Of a DNA stretch of 64,000 nucleotides, positions 8,272 to 17,553 are shown one piece after another. Source of the stretch: Bacteroidetes bacterium UBA2475. GTDB taxonomy: Bacteria > Bacteroidota > Bacteroidia > B-17B0 > Aurantibacillaceae. A program made the position numbers and the translations under genes. The DNA lies in contig DDPF01000004.1 of assembly GCA_002342065.1 (NCBI GenBank), positions 310,001-374,000 of the forward strand, given 5' to 3'. The notes below the pieces were generated by a model. That model was given only the letters and a program-made list of their open reading frames with translations. It searched no databases and had not been told where the DNA came from. Each line of letters starts with the position of its first letter. Position 1 is the first letter of the stretch.

Positions 8272-9279
8272 TTAATTATTATTTCCAAGTACTTTTAATA
8301 GTTCATCTAACTTCGGCGTTAGGATGATTTCTGTTCTGCGGTTCTTTTTTCTCGCCTCAGGTGTTTTAGCGTTATCTAAAGGAAAGAACTCTCCGCGGCC
8401 TGCCGCAGTAATTCTTTGCGATTCTATTTTTGCGCCGGATAACATTATTTTTGTAACAGAGGTTGCTCTCATTACACTCAGATCCCAATTATCTTTTATT
8501 TCTCCGGCACCTTTCATTGGCACATCATCTGTGTGACCTTCTACCAAAACATTTATATCAGGATTTTGCTCTAATACTTTAGCAACACTTTTTAAAGCTT
8601 CAACACCTTTTGCTTCTACATTGGTTTTTCCGCTTGCAAATAAAAGACTCTCATCCATACTTACATAAACTTTGCCGTTCTTTTGTGTAATGGTTAATCC
8701 TTTACCTTCAAAACCAATTAAGGCATCGCTTAATTTTTTCTTTAGGTCTGCCGCAGCCTGGTCTTTCTTTTTAAGAATGTCTTCTAACTCTATTACTCGC
8801 GCTTCACGTTTTTTTAATTCTGCGTTAAGCATATCAAGATCTATTTTCTGAAGCATTAGTTTTGCTTCAAGTGCTTTTAACTCATCTTGTTTTTTTAATA
8901 ATTGTTCCTGCGTCATTTGCAGATCGCCGCTTAATTTGCTGTTATCTTTTTCGCTGCCGCTTAATAATTTATTTAAACGATCCATTAATTGTTGATTAAG
9001 CGCATCTAACTTATCGTATTTAGAGGTTAGATTTCTGTAGCTGCTTCCTGTTATAGAAGTATCTCTTTTTAAACCAACATTTTCCTTTTCGTATTTTGTA
9101 AATTGTTCTTTTAGCTCGGCTAATTTTGCTTCGGCTTCCTGAGTTGATTTTTTTAGCGAAGCGCGTTCTGTATCACACTCACTTAATTTTGCTTTCGATT
9201 CATCCAATAATCTTGCGGGCACACAAGCGTACACCAGAAATAAGGCCGATACGGCTATTACTACATATTTTTTCATCAT
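8272..9279 (-). CDS. OmpA-family lipoprotein with long coiled coil
   Basis: Starting at MMKKYVV, the protein has a lipoprotein-type signal (ending LVYAC). A long heptad-rich coiled coil follows (about 25-185, with many ERASLKK/EELLKKQDELKALEAK-like repeats). The C-terminus is an OmpA/MotB peptidoglycan-binding domain (about 200-330) with LFASGKTNVEAKGVEAL, VEGHTDDVPMKG and KKNRRTEIIL. It probably tethers a membrane to peptidoglycan across a long spacer. The frame is open six codons further to an ATG at 9297, but the shorter start gives a proper signal sequence. Its stop is 10 bp from mscL. Confidence 0.88.
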   Translation of the reverse strand: MMKKYVVIAVSALFLVYACVPARLLDESKAKLSECDTERASLKKSTQEAEAKLAELKEQFTKYEKENVGLKRDTSITGSSYRNLTSKYDKLDALNQQLMDRLNKLLSGSEKDNSKLSGDLQMTQEQLLKKQDELKALEAKLMLQKIDLDMLNAELKKREARVIELEDILKKKDQAAADLKKKLSDALIGFEGKGLTITQKNGKVYVSMDESLLFASGKTNVEAKGVEALKSVAKVLEQNPDINVLVEGHTDDVPMKGAGEIKDNWDLSVMRATSVTKIMLSGAKIESQRITAAGRGEFFPLDNAKTPEARKKNRRTEIILTPKLDELLKVLGNNN

Positions 9280-9384
9280 GGTTAAAGATAAGTCCATTTT
9301 TTAATATATATAGCGTTTTAAATACTGCGTTTTTAACAAAGCAATTGTTTACAAAAATACCTATCTTGTTCTACATTTTGTAGT

Positions 9385-10884
9385 ATGAAAAAGAGCTATT
9401 TTATCCTGTTATCCCTGTTTTTCGCAACTTCATTTTTTGGCCAAAATAATAGCAAAGATTCTTTAGCTTACATCTCTCTTTTTAATCAATACGAAGCTTT
9501 GGCAGACCAAGACAGGGTAAAGTCGTTTGATGTTCTCTCAAAAATAATAACAAAGGGAACTGCTGAAAACAATAATTATTACTTATCCGAAGCTTTAGTA
9601 TATAAGGCCATTTTGTTTTATTACGATTCGCAGTTTGATAGTGCAAAGGTTTTTATAGATAAGGCATTGTTGTTTGGAAAAAAGGGAAATAATTTTAAGA
9701 CGCAAATGCGTGCTTATAATTTATTAGGCGCGATTTGTTTTAATGAGGGAGATTTTAAGAATTCAGTTAAATATTATAACGAAAAAATTAAGGTTGGAGA
9801 AAGAAATAATGATACGGCTGGTGTGTTTGGAACATACTACAATCTGGGGCTCGTTTTCTTTCAACAGGGAAATTATTTGAAATCGGCAGACTATAATTTT
9901 AAAGCTTTAGAATATTTTGAAAGGGTTAAAGACACGTTTAATATTATATCTTCATTGCATTCAATTGCCGTTACCTATGTAACCCTTGGCGATGCAACAA
10001 CCTCGTTAAAATTTTTTAAAAAAGCTATTGGTCTGGCTCGAGCTTTTAATAACAGGTATCCGCTTGGCGGTCTCTATGTCGATGTTGCGACGGCCTATAA
10101 TAAAGTTAATGATTCTGCTTTAGAAATGAAATACATTGACCTAGCCCTTAAAGTGTCTCAAGAACAAAATGATGATTTCAATTATACTACTGCATTAAAT
10201 TTAAAAGCAACTTATTTTCTCAGGCAAAATAATTATATCCAAGCGTTATTACTATCAAGAGAAGCTGAAAAACTAAATCTAAAAGCTAATCGCAAATTAA
10301 GTTTGAACGAAGTTTACCTTACACTTGCATATACTTATTATGAAAAAAAGGAATTGGATAGCTCGTTAAAATATGGCTTTAGGTGTTATAACAATGGAAT
10401 TGAGTTGCAACAAAAAACTCAAATTTTAAAAAGCAGCAAAATAATTGCTCAGGTTAATGAAGCAAAAAGAAACGCTGACAGCGCTGTAAAATATTATAAA
10501 GTTTTTATTGCCTTTAGTGACACTATGAAGTCTGAAAGTCAGTTACGCGGCATTGCTCAAAAAGAATTTTTATTCGAAAAGCGAAACCAGGAAGAACTTC
10601 GTGCAAAAGAAAAATTACTTGCCGATACCAAACTAGAAAAACAAAAACAAATTAATTTGATAGTCGTTTTTGCCTCTATATTACTTGCCATCTTTTTAAT
10701 GATTGGTATTATTAACTATAGACAAAAGCAAAAAGCAAATGCGTTGGTACTGGCTCAAAAGAAATTATTGGAAGAAAAGCAAAAGGAAATTTTAGATTCA
10801 ATTAACTACGCCAGCCGCATACAAAACAGTTTAATGCCAACGGATAAATACATTAGTAAAAGTTTGAAAAAATTAAAGTCATAA
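9385..10884 (+). CDS. TPR sensor protein ending at the expected SpoIIE domain boundary
   Basis: The 499-residue protein has a signal peptide (about 1-19), roughly eight tetratricopeptide repeats (about 55-390), a coiled linker, and one transmembrane helix (INLIVVFASILLAIFLMIGIINY, about 425-447). A short cytoplasmic coiled coil ends ILDSINYASRIQNSLMPTDK. In this Bacteroidota family that last motif leads straight into a SpoIIE/PP2C phosphatase domain, as in the intact paralogue at 32.2-34.3 kb. Here a stop codon follows within 12 residues, and acs starts 4 bp later with no phosphatase remnant. It is either a truncated gene or a sensor that works with a phosphatase in trans. A TACATTTTG box (9372-9380) just before the ATG may be its promoter. 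Confidence 0.8.
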   Translation: MKKSYFILLSLFFATSFFGQNNSKDSLAYISLFNQYEALADQDRVKSFDVLSKIITKGTAENNNYYLSEALVYKAILFYYDSQFDSAKVFIDKALLFGKKGNNFKTQMRAYNLLGAICFNEGDFKNSVKYYNEKIKVGERNNDTAGVFGTYYNLGLVFFQQGNYLKSADYNFKALEYFERVKDTFNIISSLHSIAVTYVTLGDATTSLKFFKKAIGLARAFNNRYPLGGLYVDVATAYNKVNDSALEMKYIDLALKVSQEQNDDFNYTTALNLKATYFLRQNNYIQALLLSREAEKLNLKANRKLSLNEVYLTLAYTYYEKKELDSSLKYGFRCYNNGIELQQKTQILKSSKIIAQVNEAKRNADSAVKYYKVFIAFSDTMKSESQLRGIAQKEFLFEKRNQEELRAKEKLLADTKLEKQKQINLIVVFASILLAIFLMIGIINYRQKQKANALVLAQKKLLEEKQKEILDSINYASRIQNSLMPTDKYISKSLKKLKS

Positions 10885-10888
10885 CGAT

Positions 10889-12781
10889 ATGCAAATTAAA
10901 ACATTAGAAGAATATAAAATAGCTTACAAAAAAAGTATAGATGCGCCTGAAGATTTTTGGGCAGAAATAGCTTCTGAATTTTTATGGACCAAAAAATGGG
11001 ATAAAGTTTTAGATTGGAATTTTACGGAGCCAAAAATTAACTGGTTCATTAATGGCAAATTAAATATTACCGAGAATTGTATTGACAGGCATTTAGAAAA
11101 GAACGGAAATAAAACGGCCTTTATTTGGGAACCAAACGAACCGGGAAATAAAAGCAGAACTATTACATATAAGGAATTATCTGAAGAAGTAAACAGGCTG
11201 GCCAATGTTTTAAAAAGTTTTAATATAACAAAAGGCGATCGTGTTTGCATATATATGCCAATGATACCAGAAGCCGTTTACGCTATGCTTGCCTGTGCAA
11301 GGGTTGGCGCCATTCATTCGGTAGTGTTTGGGGGTTTTAGCGCGCAATCCATTCAGGATCGTATTAATGACTCGCAATGTAAAGTAGTATTAACCAGTGA
11401 TGGCGCTTATCGTGGCAGCAAACAATTACCAATGAAAGTTACGGTTGATGAAGCTGTAAAAAATTGCCCTTCAATAACACAGGTTTTGGTTTACAAACGA
11501 ACCGGCGAAAAAGTAAATATGCAAAGCGGCAGGGACTTTGATTGGGAAACAGAATGCAAAAAACAATCTGTTGAATCCAAAGCAGAAGTAATGGATAGTG
11601 AAGATCCTTTATTCATACTTTATACTTCGGGTAGCACCGGCAAACCCAAAGGCGTTGTGCATACCTGTGGTGGTTTTATGGTTTACACTGCTTACAGCTT
11701 TCAAAATGTTTTTCAATACAAAGAAAATGAAGTGTATTGGTGCACAGCTGATGTGGGCTGGATAACCGGCCATTCTTACATTACTTATGGTCCGTTATTG
11801 TCAGGTGCCACTTCAGTGATTTTTGAAGGCGTGCCTAATTATCCGGATAGCGGAAGATTTTGGCAGGTTGTAGATAAACATAAAGTAAATATTTTTTATA
11901 CAGCTCCAACTGCAATTCGTGCATTAGAAGCTGCGGGTTTGGATTTTGTAAAACCTTATAAATTAAATAGCCTTCGTGTTTTAGGAAGTGTGGGCGAACC
12001 CATAAACGAAGAGGCCTGGCAGTGGTATCATAAAAATATTGGCAAAGAAAAATGCCCCATAGTTGATACCTGGTGGCAAACAGAAACCGGTGGCATTTTA
12101 ATTTCTCCATTAGCAAACATCACAGCTTTAAAACCCGGTTTTGCAACATTGCCGCTTCCGGGCGTGCAACCCATTTTGGTGGACGAAAAAGGAAAAGACA
12201 TTTTAGGTAATGGCGTAGAAGGAAATCTTTGTATTAAATTTCCATGGCCTTCTATTATCCGCACAACCTATGGCGACCATGAACGTTGCCGCACAACATA
12301 TTTTGCAACCTACCCTAATTTATATTTTACAGGCGATGGTTGCAAGCGCGATGAAAATGGTTATTACAGAATTACCGGAAGGGTTGATGATGTGATAAAT
12401 GTTAGCGGCCATAGAATTGGAACAGCGGAAGTTGAAAGTGCTATTAACGAACAGGCCGATGTTGTTGAATCGGCAGTTGTTGGTTACCCGCACGATATAA
12501 AAGGACAAGGCCTTTATGCTTTTTGTATTGTTCCTAAAACAACAAAAACAAACGAGCAAATAAAAAAAGAAATTAACGATTGCGTCAACAAAATAATTGG
12601 CGCTATTGCAAAACCTGATAAAATTCAAATTGTAAGCGGCTTACCAAAAACACGGAGCGGAAAAATTATGCGCCGCATTTTAAGAAAAGTAGCAGAAGGA
12701 GAATTATCCAACTTGGGTGACACATCTACTTTATTAGATCCTTCTGTTGTTGAAGAAATTATTAAGGGAAGAATTAATTAG
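10889..12781 (+). CDS. acs: acetyl-CoA synthetase (AMP-forming)
   Basis: The 630-residue ANL-superfamily enzyme activates acetate to acetyl-CoA through acetyl-adenylate. Diagnostic motifs are the phosphate loop YTSGSTGKPKG (about 248), the acetate-pocket and core motif WWQTETGG (about 392), the hinge region GRVDDVINVSGHRIGTAE (about 500), and the C-terminal KTRSGKIMRR. The last contains the catalytic lysine, which is acetylated in regulated homologues. Length is typical (about 630-650). The TAG stop shares its G with the GTG start of the alkyltransferase gene, so the two are translationally coupled. It supplies acetyl-CoA when growing on acetate or recycling overflow acetate. Confidence 0.95.
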   Translation: MQIKTLEEYKIAYKKSIDAPEDFWAEIASEFLWTKKWDKVLDWNFTEPKINWFINGKLNITENCIDRHLEKNGNKTAFIWEPNEPGNKSRTITYKELSEEVNRLANVLKSFNITKGDRVCIYMPMIPEAVYAMLACARVGAIHSVVFGGFSAQSIQDRINDSQCKVVLTSDGAYRGSKQLPMKVTVDEAVKNCPSITQVLVYKRTGEKVNMQSGRDFDWETECKKQSVESKAEVMDSEDPLFILYTSGSTGKPKGVVHTCGGFMVYTAYSFQNVFQYKENEVYWCTADVGWITGHSYITYGPLLSGATSVIFEGVPNYPDSGRFWQVVDKHKVNIFYTAPTAIRALEAAGLDFVKPYKLNSLRVLGSVGEPINEEAWQWYHKNIGKEKCPIVDTWWQTETGGILISPLANITALKPGFATLPLPGVQPILVDEKGKDILGNGVEGNLCIKFPWPSIIRTTYGDHERCRTTYFATYPNLYFTGDGCKRDENGYYRITGRVDDVINVSGHRIGTAEVESAINEQADVVESAVVGYPHDIKGQGLYAFCIVPKTTKTNEQIKKEINDCVNKIIGAIAKPDKIQIVSGLPKTRSGKIMRRILRKVAEGELSNLGDTSTLLDPSVVEEIIKGRIN

Positions 12782-13284
12782 TGGAAAGCATTATTTATAA
12801 TTATTATAATTCGCCTATAGGCGAATTAGAGTTGGCGCAGGAGGGTGATGAATTGCTATGGGTAAAATTTTTAGAAACGCAAAAAGAAAAACGGCCTAAA
12901 CAAACCGCTTCAGATTCTGCTTTATTTACAAAAGCAAAAGAGCAATTAGATCTTTATTTTAAGAACGAATTGGAAACTTTTGATCTGCCCTTAGCGTTGC
13001 GCGGAACCGATTTTCAAAAAGAGGTTTGGCAAAAATTAACGTTAATCTCCTTTGGCAAAACAATAAGCTATTTAACTTTGAGCAAACAAATGGGCGATGT
13101 AAAAGCAATACGTGCGGTTGCATCCACAAATGGAAAAAATCGTTTTTGTATCATCATTCCTTGTCACAGAGTTATTGGAACAGATGGTTCTTTAACCGGT
13201 TATGCAGGAGACTTGTGGCGCAAGAAATGGTTGCTGGAACACGAATTAAAAAATAAAAATTTTCAAACAGATCTTTTTGCATGA
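12781..13284 (+). CDS. ogt: methylated-DNA-protein cysteine methyltransferase
   Basis: The 167-residue protein repairs O6-alkylguanine in DNA by irreversible transfer of the alkyl group to its own cysteine. The active-site motif IIPCHRVIGTDGSLTGYAG (about 124-142) is complete, and the helix-turn-helix DNA-binding part is visible in SYLTLSKQMGDVKAIRAVASTNGKN. It begins with GTG directly overlapping the acs stop codon. Its end overlaps the next gene by 4 bp (ATGA), giving a tight acs-ogt-thioredoxin-like operon. The short N-terminal domain is like Ogt rather than Ada; there is no zinc-binding Ada domain. Confidence 0.93.
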   Translation: MESIIYNYYNSPIGELELAQEGDELLWVKFLETQKEKRPKQTASDSALFTKAKEQLDLYFKNELETFDLPLALRGTDFQKEVWQKLTLISFGKTISYLTLSKQMGDVKAIRAVASTNGKNRFCIIIPCHRVIGTDGSLTGYAGDLWRKKWLLEHELKNKNFQTDLFA

Positions 13285-13871
13285 AAAAATACATTGATAA
13301 ATCTATTAACTATCAGGAATACATGGATCTTCTTGATAAATTAATGTCTGAAGGAAAGACAACCGGCACAAACCAAAGCGAAGATTATTTAAATTATGCG
13401 AAACTAAATTTAGCGCGCATGCACCGTTTAAATAAAACTGCAACTTTAACTTCTGAATTAAAATCTGCTTTACAAAAAGTAAAATCAAAATTTATTTTTT
13501 TAGTGTTAACCGAAGGTTGGTGTGGCGATGCGGCGCAAAATATTCCGGTCTTGCATTTAATTGAGCTGGAAAATAAAAATATTGAATTAAAATTAATTTT
13601 GCGGGATGAAAATTTAGATCTGATGGATCTTTATTTAACAAATGGTGGAAGATCAATCCCAAAATTAATTTGTCTTGAAAAAGAAAGCCTGAAAGAGCTA
13701 TTTACCTGGGGCCCAAGACCTGAAGCTGTTCAACAAACCGTTCTTGAATTAAAAGAGAATAATGTTTCGCTAATGGAAAAAGCAGAGATCGTTCACAAAT
13801 GGTATGCTGTGGATAAAACATTGAGCTTACAGAGCGAACTGAAAGTGTTGGCTGAGAAGTATTTGAGCTGA
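13281..13871 (+). CDS. thioredoxin-fold protein with single active-site cysteine
   Basis: The 196-residue cytoplasmic protein (no signal peptide) has a thioredoxin-like core around FLVLTEGWCGDAAQNIPVL (about residue 73-91) and a cis-proline in GGRSIPKLICL. The usual CxxC is WCGDAAQ, so the second cysteine is missing, as in many Bacteroidota members of this family. It is therefore unlikely to be a simple disulfide reductase and may be a monothiol enzyme or binding protein. It overlaps ogt by 4 bp. Its true substrate is unknown. Confidence 0.78.
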   Translation: MKKYIDKSINYQEYMDLLDKLMSEGKTTGTNQSEDYLNYAKLNLARMHRLNKTATLTSELKSALQKVKSKFIFLVLTEGWCGDAAQNIPVLHLIELENKNIELKLILRDENLDLMDLYLTNGGRSIPKLICLEKESLKELFTWGPRPEAVQQTVLELKENNVSLMEKAEIVHKWYAVDKTLSLQSELKVLAEKYLS

Positions 13872-13887
13872 AATTATTGTTGTTTAC

Positions 13888-14997
13888 TTAGGCCAACTCG
13901 TAAATCTTTCCCGGGCGGGATTTAATAAGGTAACTAAATTCTAATTGTAATAATAAAGCAGATATCTTGCTAACTGTAAATTCTGTTGCCTGGCAAATTT
14001 CATCTACATGTAAACTAGGTTTATTTACAAATACATCAATCACTTTTTTTTCTTCGTCACTTAAATTTATTTGCAGCGGAATTTGTTTTGTTACTTTCTT
14101 TTTCTTTTCGGTTTCCTGCCACTGCATGGCATACATTAGATCAGTAGCATTTTCAATTAACACGGCGCGGTTCTGTTTTATTAAACCATTACAACCTTCA
14201 GCCAAAGGCTCTCCCGCTCTTCCCGGAAAAGCAAATACATCTTTATTATAACTGTTTGCAATGGTTGCGGTAATTAAACTTCCACCGCCGCGTTTGCTTT
14301 CAATTACAACTAAAGCGTCGCAAAGGCCTGCAACAATTCTATTACGTTTTGGAAAATTAACCGCATCAGGATTTGTGCCACTCATAAAATCGGTTAGTAT
14401 CCCGCCCTGCCCTATCATGCGTTTTGCAACCTTGTCGTGTATCTGCGGATAGATCCTGTCTAAACCATGCGCAACAACACCAACAGTTTTTAATCCATTG
14501 TCTAAAGCTGTTTTATGCGCCAGCACATCTACACCATATGCAAGGCCGCTTAAAATTAAAATACCGGTATCCTTAATTTCAGAAATAAATTCTTCTGCTT
14601 TTTCTTTTCCATAGCTGCTTGGTTTTCGTGTACCAACAACAGAAATTATTCTATCGTGATTTAGATCGGCGTTGCCTTTGTAATACATTAACACCGGACT
14701 GTCACTACAATACTTTAAACGCGCAGGATAATCTTCATCGCTAAAGAACAAAGGTTTTATCTTATATTTTTGAATGAATTCAATTTCTTCTTCGGCTCTT
14801 TTTAAAACATCTTTACTATTAACAATTGACTTGGCCCAGGTTGAACCAATGCCCGGAATTTTTAACAAGTGAGCCTGCTTTTGTTTAAATACCTCGCTCG
14901 CACTACCGCAATAAGCTAATAAAGATTTTGCATTAACATCTCCTATCCCTTCTATTAGGGTTAATCCGATCTGGTAAGGCAATTCGTCTAAATTCAT
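13888..14997 (-). CDS. dprA: DNA-processing protein DprA (Smf)
   Basis: The 369-residue protein loads RecA onto incoming single-stranded DNA during natural transformation. An N-terminal helix-hairpin-helix region (LTLIEGIGDVNAKSLLAY, LLKIPGIGSTWAKSI; about 12-65) precedes the Rossmann-like DprA fold. The fold contains VGTRKPSSYGKEKAEEF, ILSGLAYGVDVLAHKTAL, GVVAHGLDRIYP, FPKRNRIVAGLCDALVVIESKRGGG and FAFPG. The C-terminus (about 310-369) is the winged-helix domain usual for the family. It is convergent with the acs operon and divergent from the TonB receptor gene. No com genes are in the window. Confidence 0.95.
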   Translation of the reverse strand: MNLDELPYQIGLTLIEGIGDVNAKSLLAYCGSASEVFKQKQAHLLKIPGIGSTWAKSIVNSKDVLKRAEEEIEFIQKYKIKPLFFSDEDYPARLKYCSDSPVLMYYKGNADLNHDRIISVVGTRKPSSYGKEKAEEFISEIKDTGILILSGLAYGVDVLAHKTALDNGLKTVGVVAHGLDRIYPQIHDKVAKRMIGQGGILTDFMSGTNPDAVNFPKRNRIVAGLCDALVVIESKRGGGSLITATIANSYNKDVFAFPGRAGEPLAEGCNGLIKQNRAVLIENATDLMYAMQWQETEKKKKVTKQIPLQINLSDEEKKVIDVFVNKPSLHVDEICQATEFTVSKISALLLQLEFSYLIKSRPGKIYELA

Positions 14998-15035
14998 TTA
15001 CTGGGTATAAATTTTGTTTCAAAATAAAAAAACCA

Positions 15036-15051
15036 TTTACTATATTGTAAA
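15036..15051. promoter_or_regulatory. perfect dyad TTTAC-N6-GTAAA between dprA and the TonB receptor gene
   Basis: The inverted repeat TTTAC TATATT GTAAA lies 17 bp upstream of the receptor ATG, overlapping the region where its -7 element should lie. It could be an operator for a dimeric regulator. AT-rich background makes chance plausible. Confidence 0.3.
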
Positions 15052-15068
15052 CTTATTCTTAACTAAAC

Positions 15069-17438
15069 ATGAACAAATCTACGGCCAAACTTATAGTAGT
15101 TCTTGCTTTATTTTGTAGTATTTTAAAAGCTCAAACTAATACCAGTTCTATTAAAGGATTTGTTACCGATGCCAAAAGCGGTGATACGCTTATTGGTGCC
15201 GTTGTAAGTGTGGATGCTAAAAATGCAATAGCGGCTGATCTTCATGGATACTTTGAGTTAAAACTAAACCCCGGCTCTTATACTTTACAATGTAACGTGG
15301 TCGGTTACAATACTTTTAAAACACCCGTACAACTTAACGAGAACGAAATAGCAAACATTCCGATCTTAATGGAAGACGCCAACACTTCGCTTGATGAAGT
15401 TGTTGTAAGTGCCGGAAAATTTGAACAAAAATTAAGCGACGTTACGGTGAGTATGGATATTATAAAACCATCCTTAATAGAAAATAAAAACGCAACTAAT
15501 CTTGATGTGATCATTAACCAGGTACCGGGAGTTACTGTGGCAGATGGGCAAGCCAGTATTCGCGGTGGTAGTGGTTTTAGTTATGGTGCCGGTAGTCGCG
15601 TATTAATGTTGGTTGACGAGATGCCGATGATAAGCGCTGATGCGGGAGATATTAAATGGAATTATTTACCCCTCGAAAATATTGAACAGGTAGAAGTTAT
15701 TAAAGGCGCTTCTTCTGCATTATTTGGTTCGAGCGCGCTTAACGGCGTCATTAATTTGCGCACCATTTATCCAAAAGATAAACCCATGACCAGCATTATT
15801 ACTTCTTTTGGAAGTTTCGACGCGCCAAGTAAAACCTATAAATGGTGGCAGGGCACTACGCAATTTCAAAAAGGAATTAATCTTTCGCACGCGCAAAAAA
15901 TTGGCAGGTTTGATCTTGTTTTGGGCGGACATCTTTTTACAGATGATGGATTTAGAATGTTGGAGACAGAAGAAAGAAAACGATTTAACTGTAATCTTAA
16001 ATACAACTTCAAAAAAATTCCCGGTCTTGCGGTTGGTGTAAATACAAATATGATGAACACTGTTGGCGGCCTGTTCTTCTTATGGCAGAGTTACGATTCT
16101 GCTTACATCCCTCAAGGGCGTACCATACAAAAATATAATAACGATCGTTTTAATATTGACCCTTTTGTAACTTATTTTTGGAAGAACAATAAACTAAGTT
16201 TACGCAACCGTTATTTTAAAACCGTTAATCGCAATGATAAAGGCCAGGGCAGCAGCGCCGAATTATATTATAGCGAATTGCAATATCAAAAACGTTTTGC
16301 AAATAATTTAAATGTTACAACAGGTGCTGTTTATATGGAACAACAGGTTTTGGGAGATTCATTATACGGTAAACACAGCGGACAAAATATTGCTGGTTAT
16401 GTGCAGGCCGATAAAAAATTCTTTAATAAGTTAACGGTCTCTCTTGGGTTAAGAGGCGAGTTCTATAAATTAGATACAGCAAAAACAAACGGCTATTTAT
16501 TTCCTCACGATCGTAAAGTGCCATTGCCATTTCAACCGGTTGCGCGTATTGGTTTAAATTATCATGCGTTTGAATATACTTTTTTCAGGGCATCGTTTGG
16601 GCAAGGTTATCGTTTCCCAAGCGTAGCCGAAAAATTTGTGAGTACAGCTGTAAGTTCGTTAAAAATTTATCCTAACAGTTCTTTACAACCCGAGCGTGGA
16701 TACAGTGCAGAAGTTGGCGTGAAACAGGGTTTTAAACTGGGTGGCTTTAAAGGCTTTTTAGATCTTGCTGCCTTTTATACTAAGTATGAAAGCATGGTAG
16801 AATTTGTATTTGATATTTATAAACCGGGTGGAGCAACAGGCATTTTTTATCAGGATATTGCTTATGCCGGTTTTAAATCGCAGAACATTGGCGAAGCACA
16901 AATAACAGGTTACGAAGCTTCGGTTAGCGGTGCAGGAAAAATTGGTCCAATAAAAGTAACCGTGTTTTCGGGTTACACATTTATGAATCCTATCAATCCA
17001 AATTTTGATCCTAAAAAAGATACGCTTGGTTTGCCCGGTGTAAATGTTTTAAAGTACCGAAGCAAACATTTATTAAAGAACGATATACAATTAGATTATA
17101 AATTTCTTTCGTTAGGGTACAGCACACGTTTTCAAAGCAAGACAGAAAATATTGACAGGCGTTTTACACAAAGCATTTTGCATGAGTATAATGATATTGC
17201 AAACGGTGTTAACTGGGATGAAGTAGATGCCACTTATATTTTACCGGGCTTAAATAAAAACTTTGGCGAGTTTCAAAAATCCGTCTGGGTGCACGATGCT
17301 CGTATCTCTTGCAAGATCGGTAAATATGTGAAGGTCTCCTTTATAGTAAATAATTTTACCAATGTATCTTATCAGGCTAGGCCGGGCGATCTTCGCGCGC
17401 CAACACAGTATGTAGGGCAGTTGGCTTTGAAGTTTTGA
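15069..17438 (+). CDS. TonB-dependent outer-membrane receptor
   Basis: This 789-residue protein has a signal peptide (about 1-21) and a carboxypeptidase-regulatory-like domain (about 27-105; SIKGFVTDAKSGDTLIGAVV). The plug domain follows (about 110-225) with DEVVVSAGKFEQ, NQVPGVTVADGQASIRGGSGF and VEVIKGASSALFGSSALNGVINL. A 22-strand-type barrel ends in QLALKF. It imports a large or scarce ligand (siderophore, vitamin, metal complex or oligosaccharide) using TonB/ExbBD energy. It has no SusD partner and no TonB genes nearby, which argues against a polysaccharide locus. A metal or cofactor substrate is an inference from the neighbouring CDF transporter. The upstream dyad might control it. Confidence 0.92.
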   Translation: MNKSTAKLIVVLALFCSILKAQTNTSSIKGFVTDAKSGDTLIGAVVSVDAKNAIAADLHGYFELKLNPGSYTLQCNVVGYNTFKTPVQLNENEIANIPILMEDANTSLDEVVVSAGKFEQKLSDVTVSMDIIKPSLIENKNATNLDVIINQVPGVTVADGQASIRGGSGFSYGAGSRVLMLVDEMPMISADAGDIKWNYLPLENIEQVEVIKGASSALFGSSALNGVINLRTIYPKDKPMTSIITSFGSFDAPSKTYKWWQGTTQFQKGINLSHAQKIGRFDLVLGGHLFTDDGFRMLETEERKRFNCNLKYNFKKIPGLAVGVNTNMMNTVGGLFFLWQSYDSAYIPQGRTIQKYNNDRFNIDPFVTYFWKNNKLSLRNRYFKTVNRNDKGQGSSAELYYSELQYQKRFANNLNVTTGAVYMEQQVLGDSLYGKHSGQNIAGYVQADKKFFNKLTVSLGLRGEFYKLDTAKTNGYLFPHDRKVPLPFQPVARIGLNYHAFEYTFFRASFGQGYRFPSVAEKFVSTAVSSLKIYPNSSLQPERGYSAEVGVKQGFKLGGFKGFLDLAAFYTKYESMVEFVFDIYKPGGATGIFYQDIAYAGFKSQNIGEAQITGYEASVSGAGKIGPIKVTVFSGYTFMNPINPNFDPKKDTLGLPGVNVLKYRSKHLLKNDIQLDYKFLSLGYSTRFQSKTENIDRRFTQSILHEYNDIANGVNWDEVDATYILPGLNKNFGEFQKSVWVHDARISCKIGKYVKVSFIVNNFTNVSYQARPGDLRAPTQYVGQLALKF

Positions 17439-17553
17439 TATTATCAACTAACACCAAGCAAACTCTGTTTTTGCAGTTTAGTTATCAAATGTGTAACTTG
17501 GACTTAGTAAAAAATAGCGGTCAGGCTTAACCATTGAGGACAAGCAATAGAAT

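Noticed and set aside
9126..9383. Plus-strand frame opposite the 5' end of the OmpA lipoprotein gene
   Set aside because: It is a shadow of the real minus-strand gene, has no family features and overlaps the promoter region of the TPR gene.
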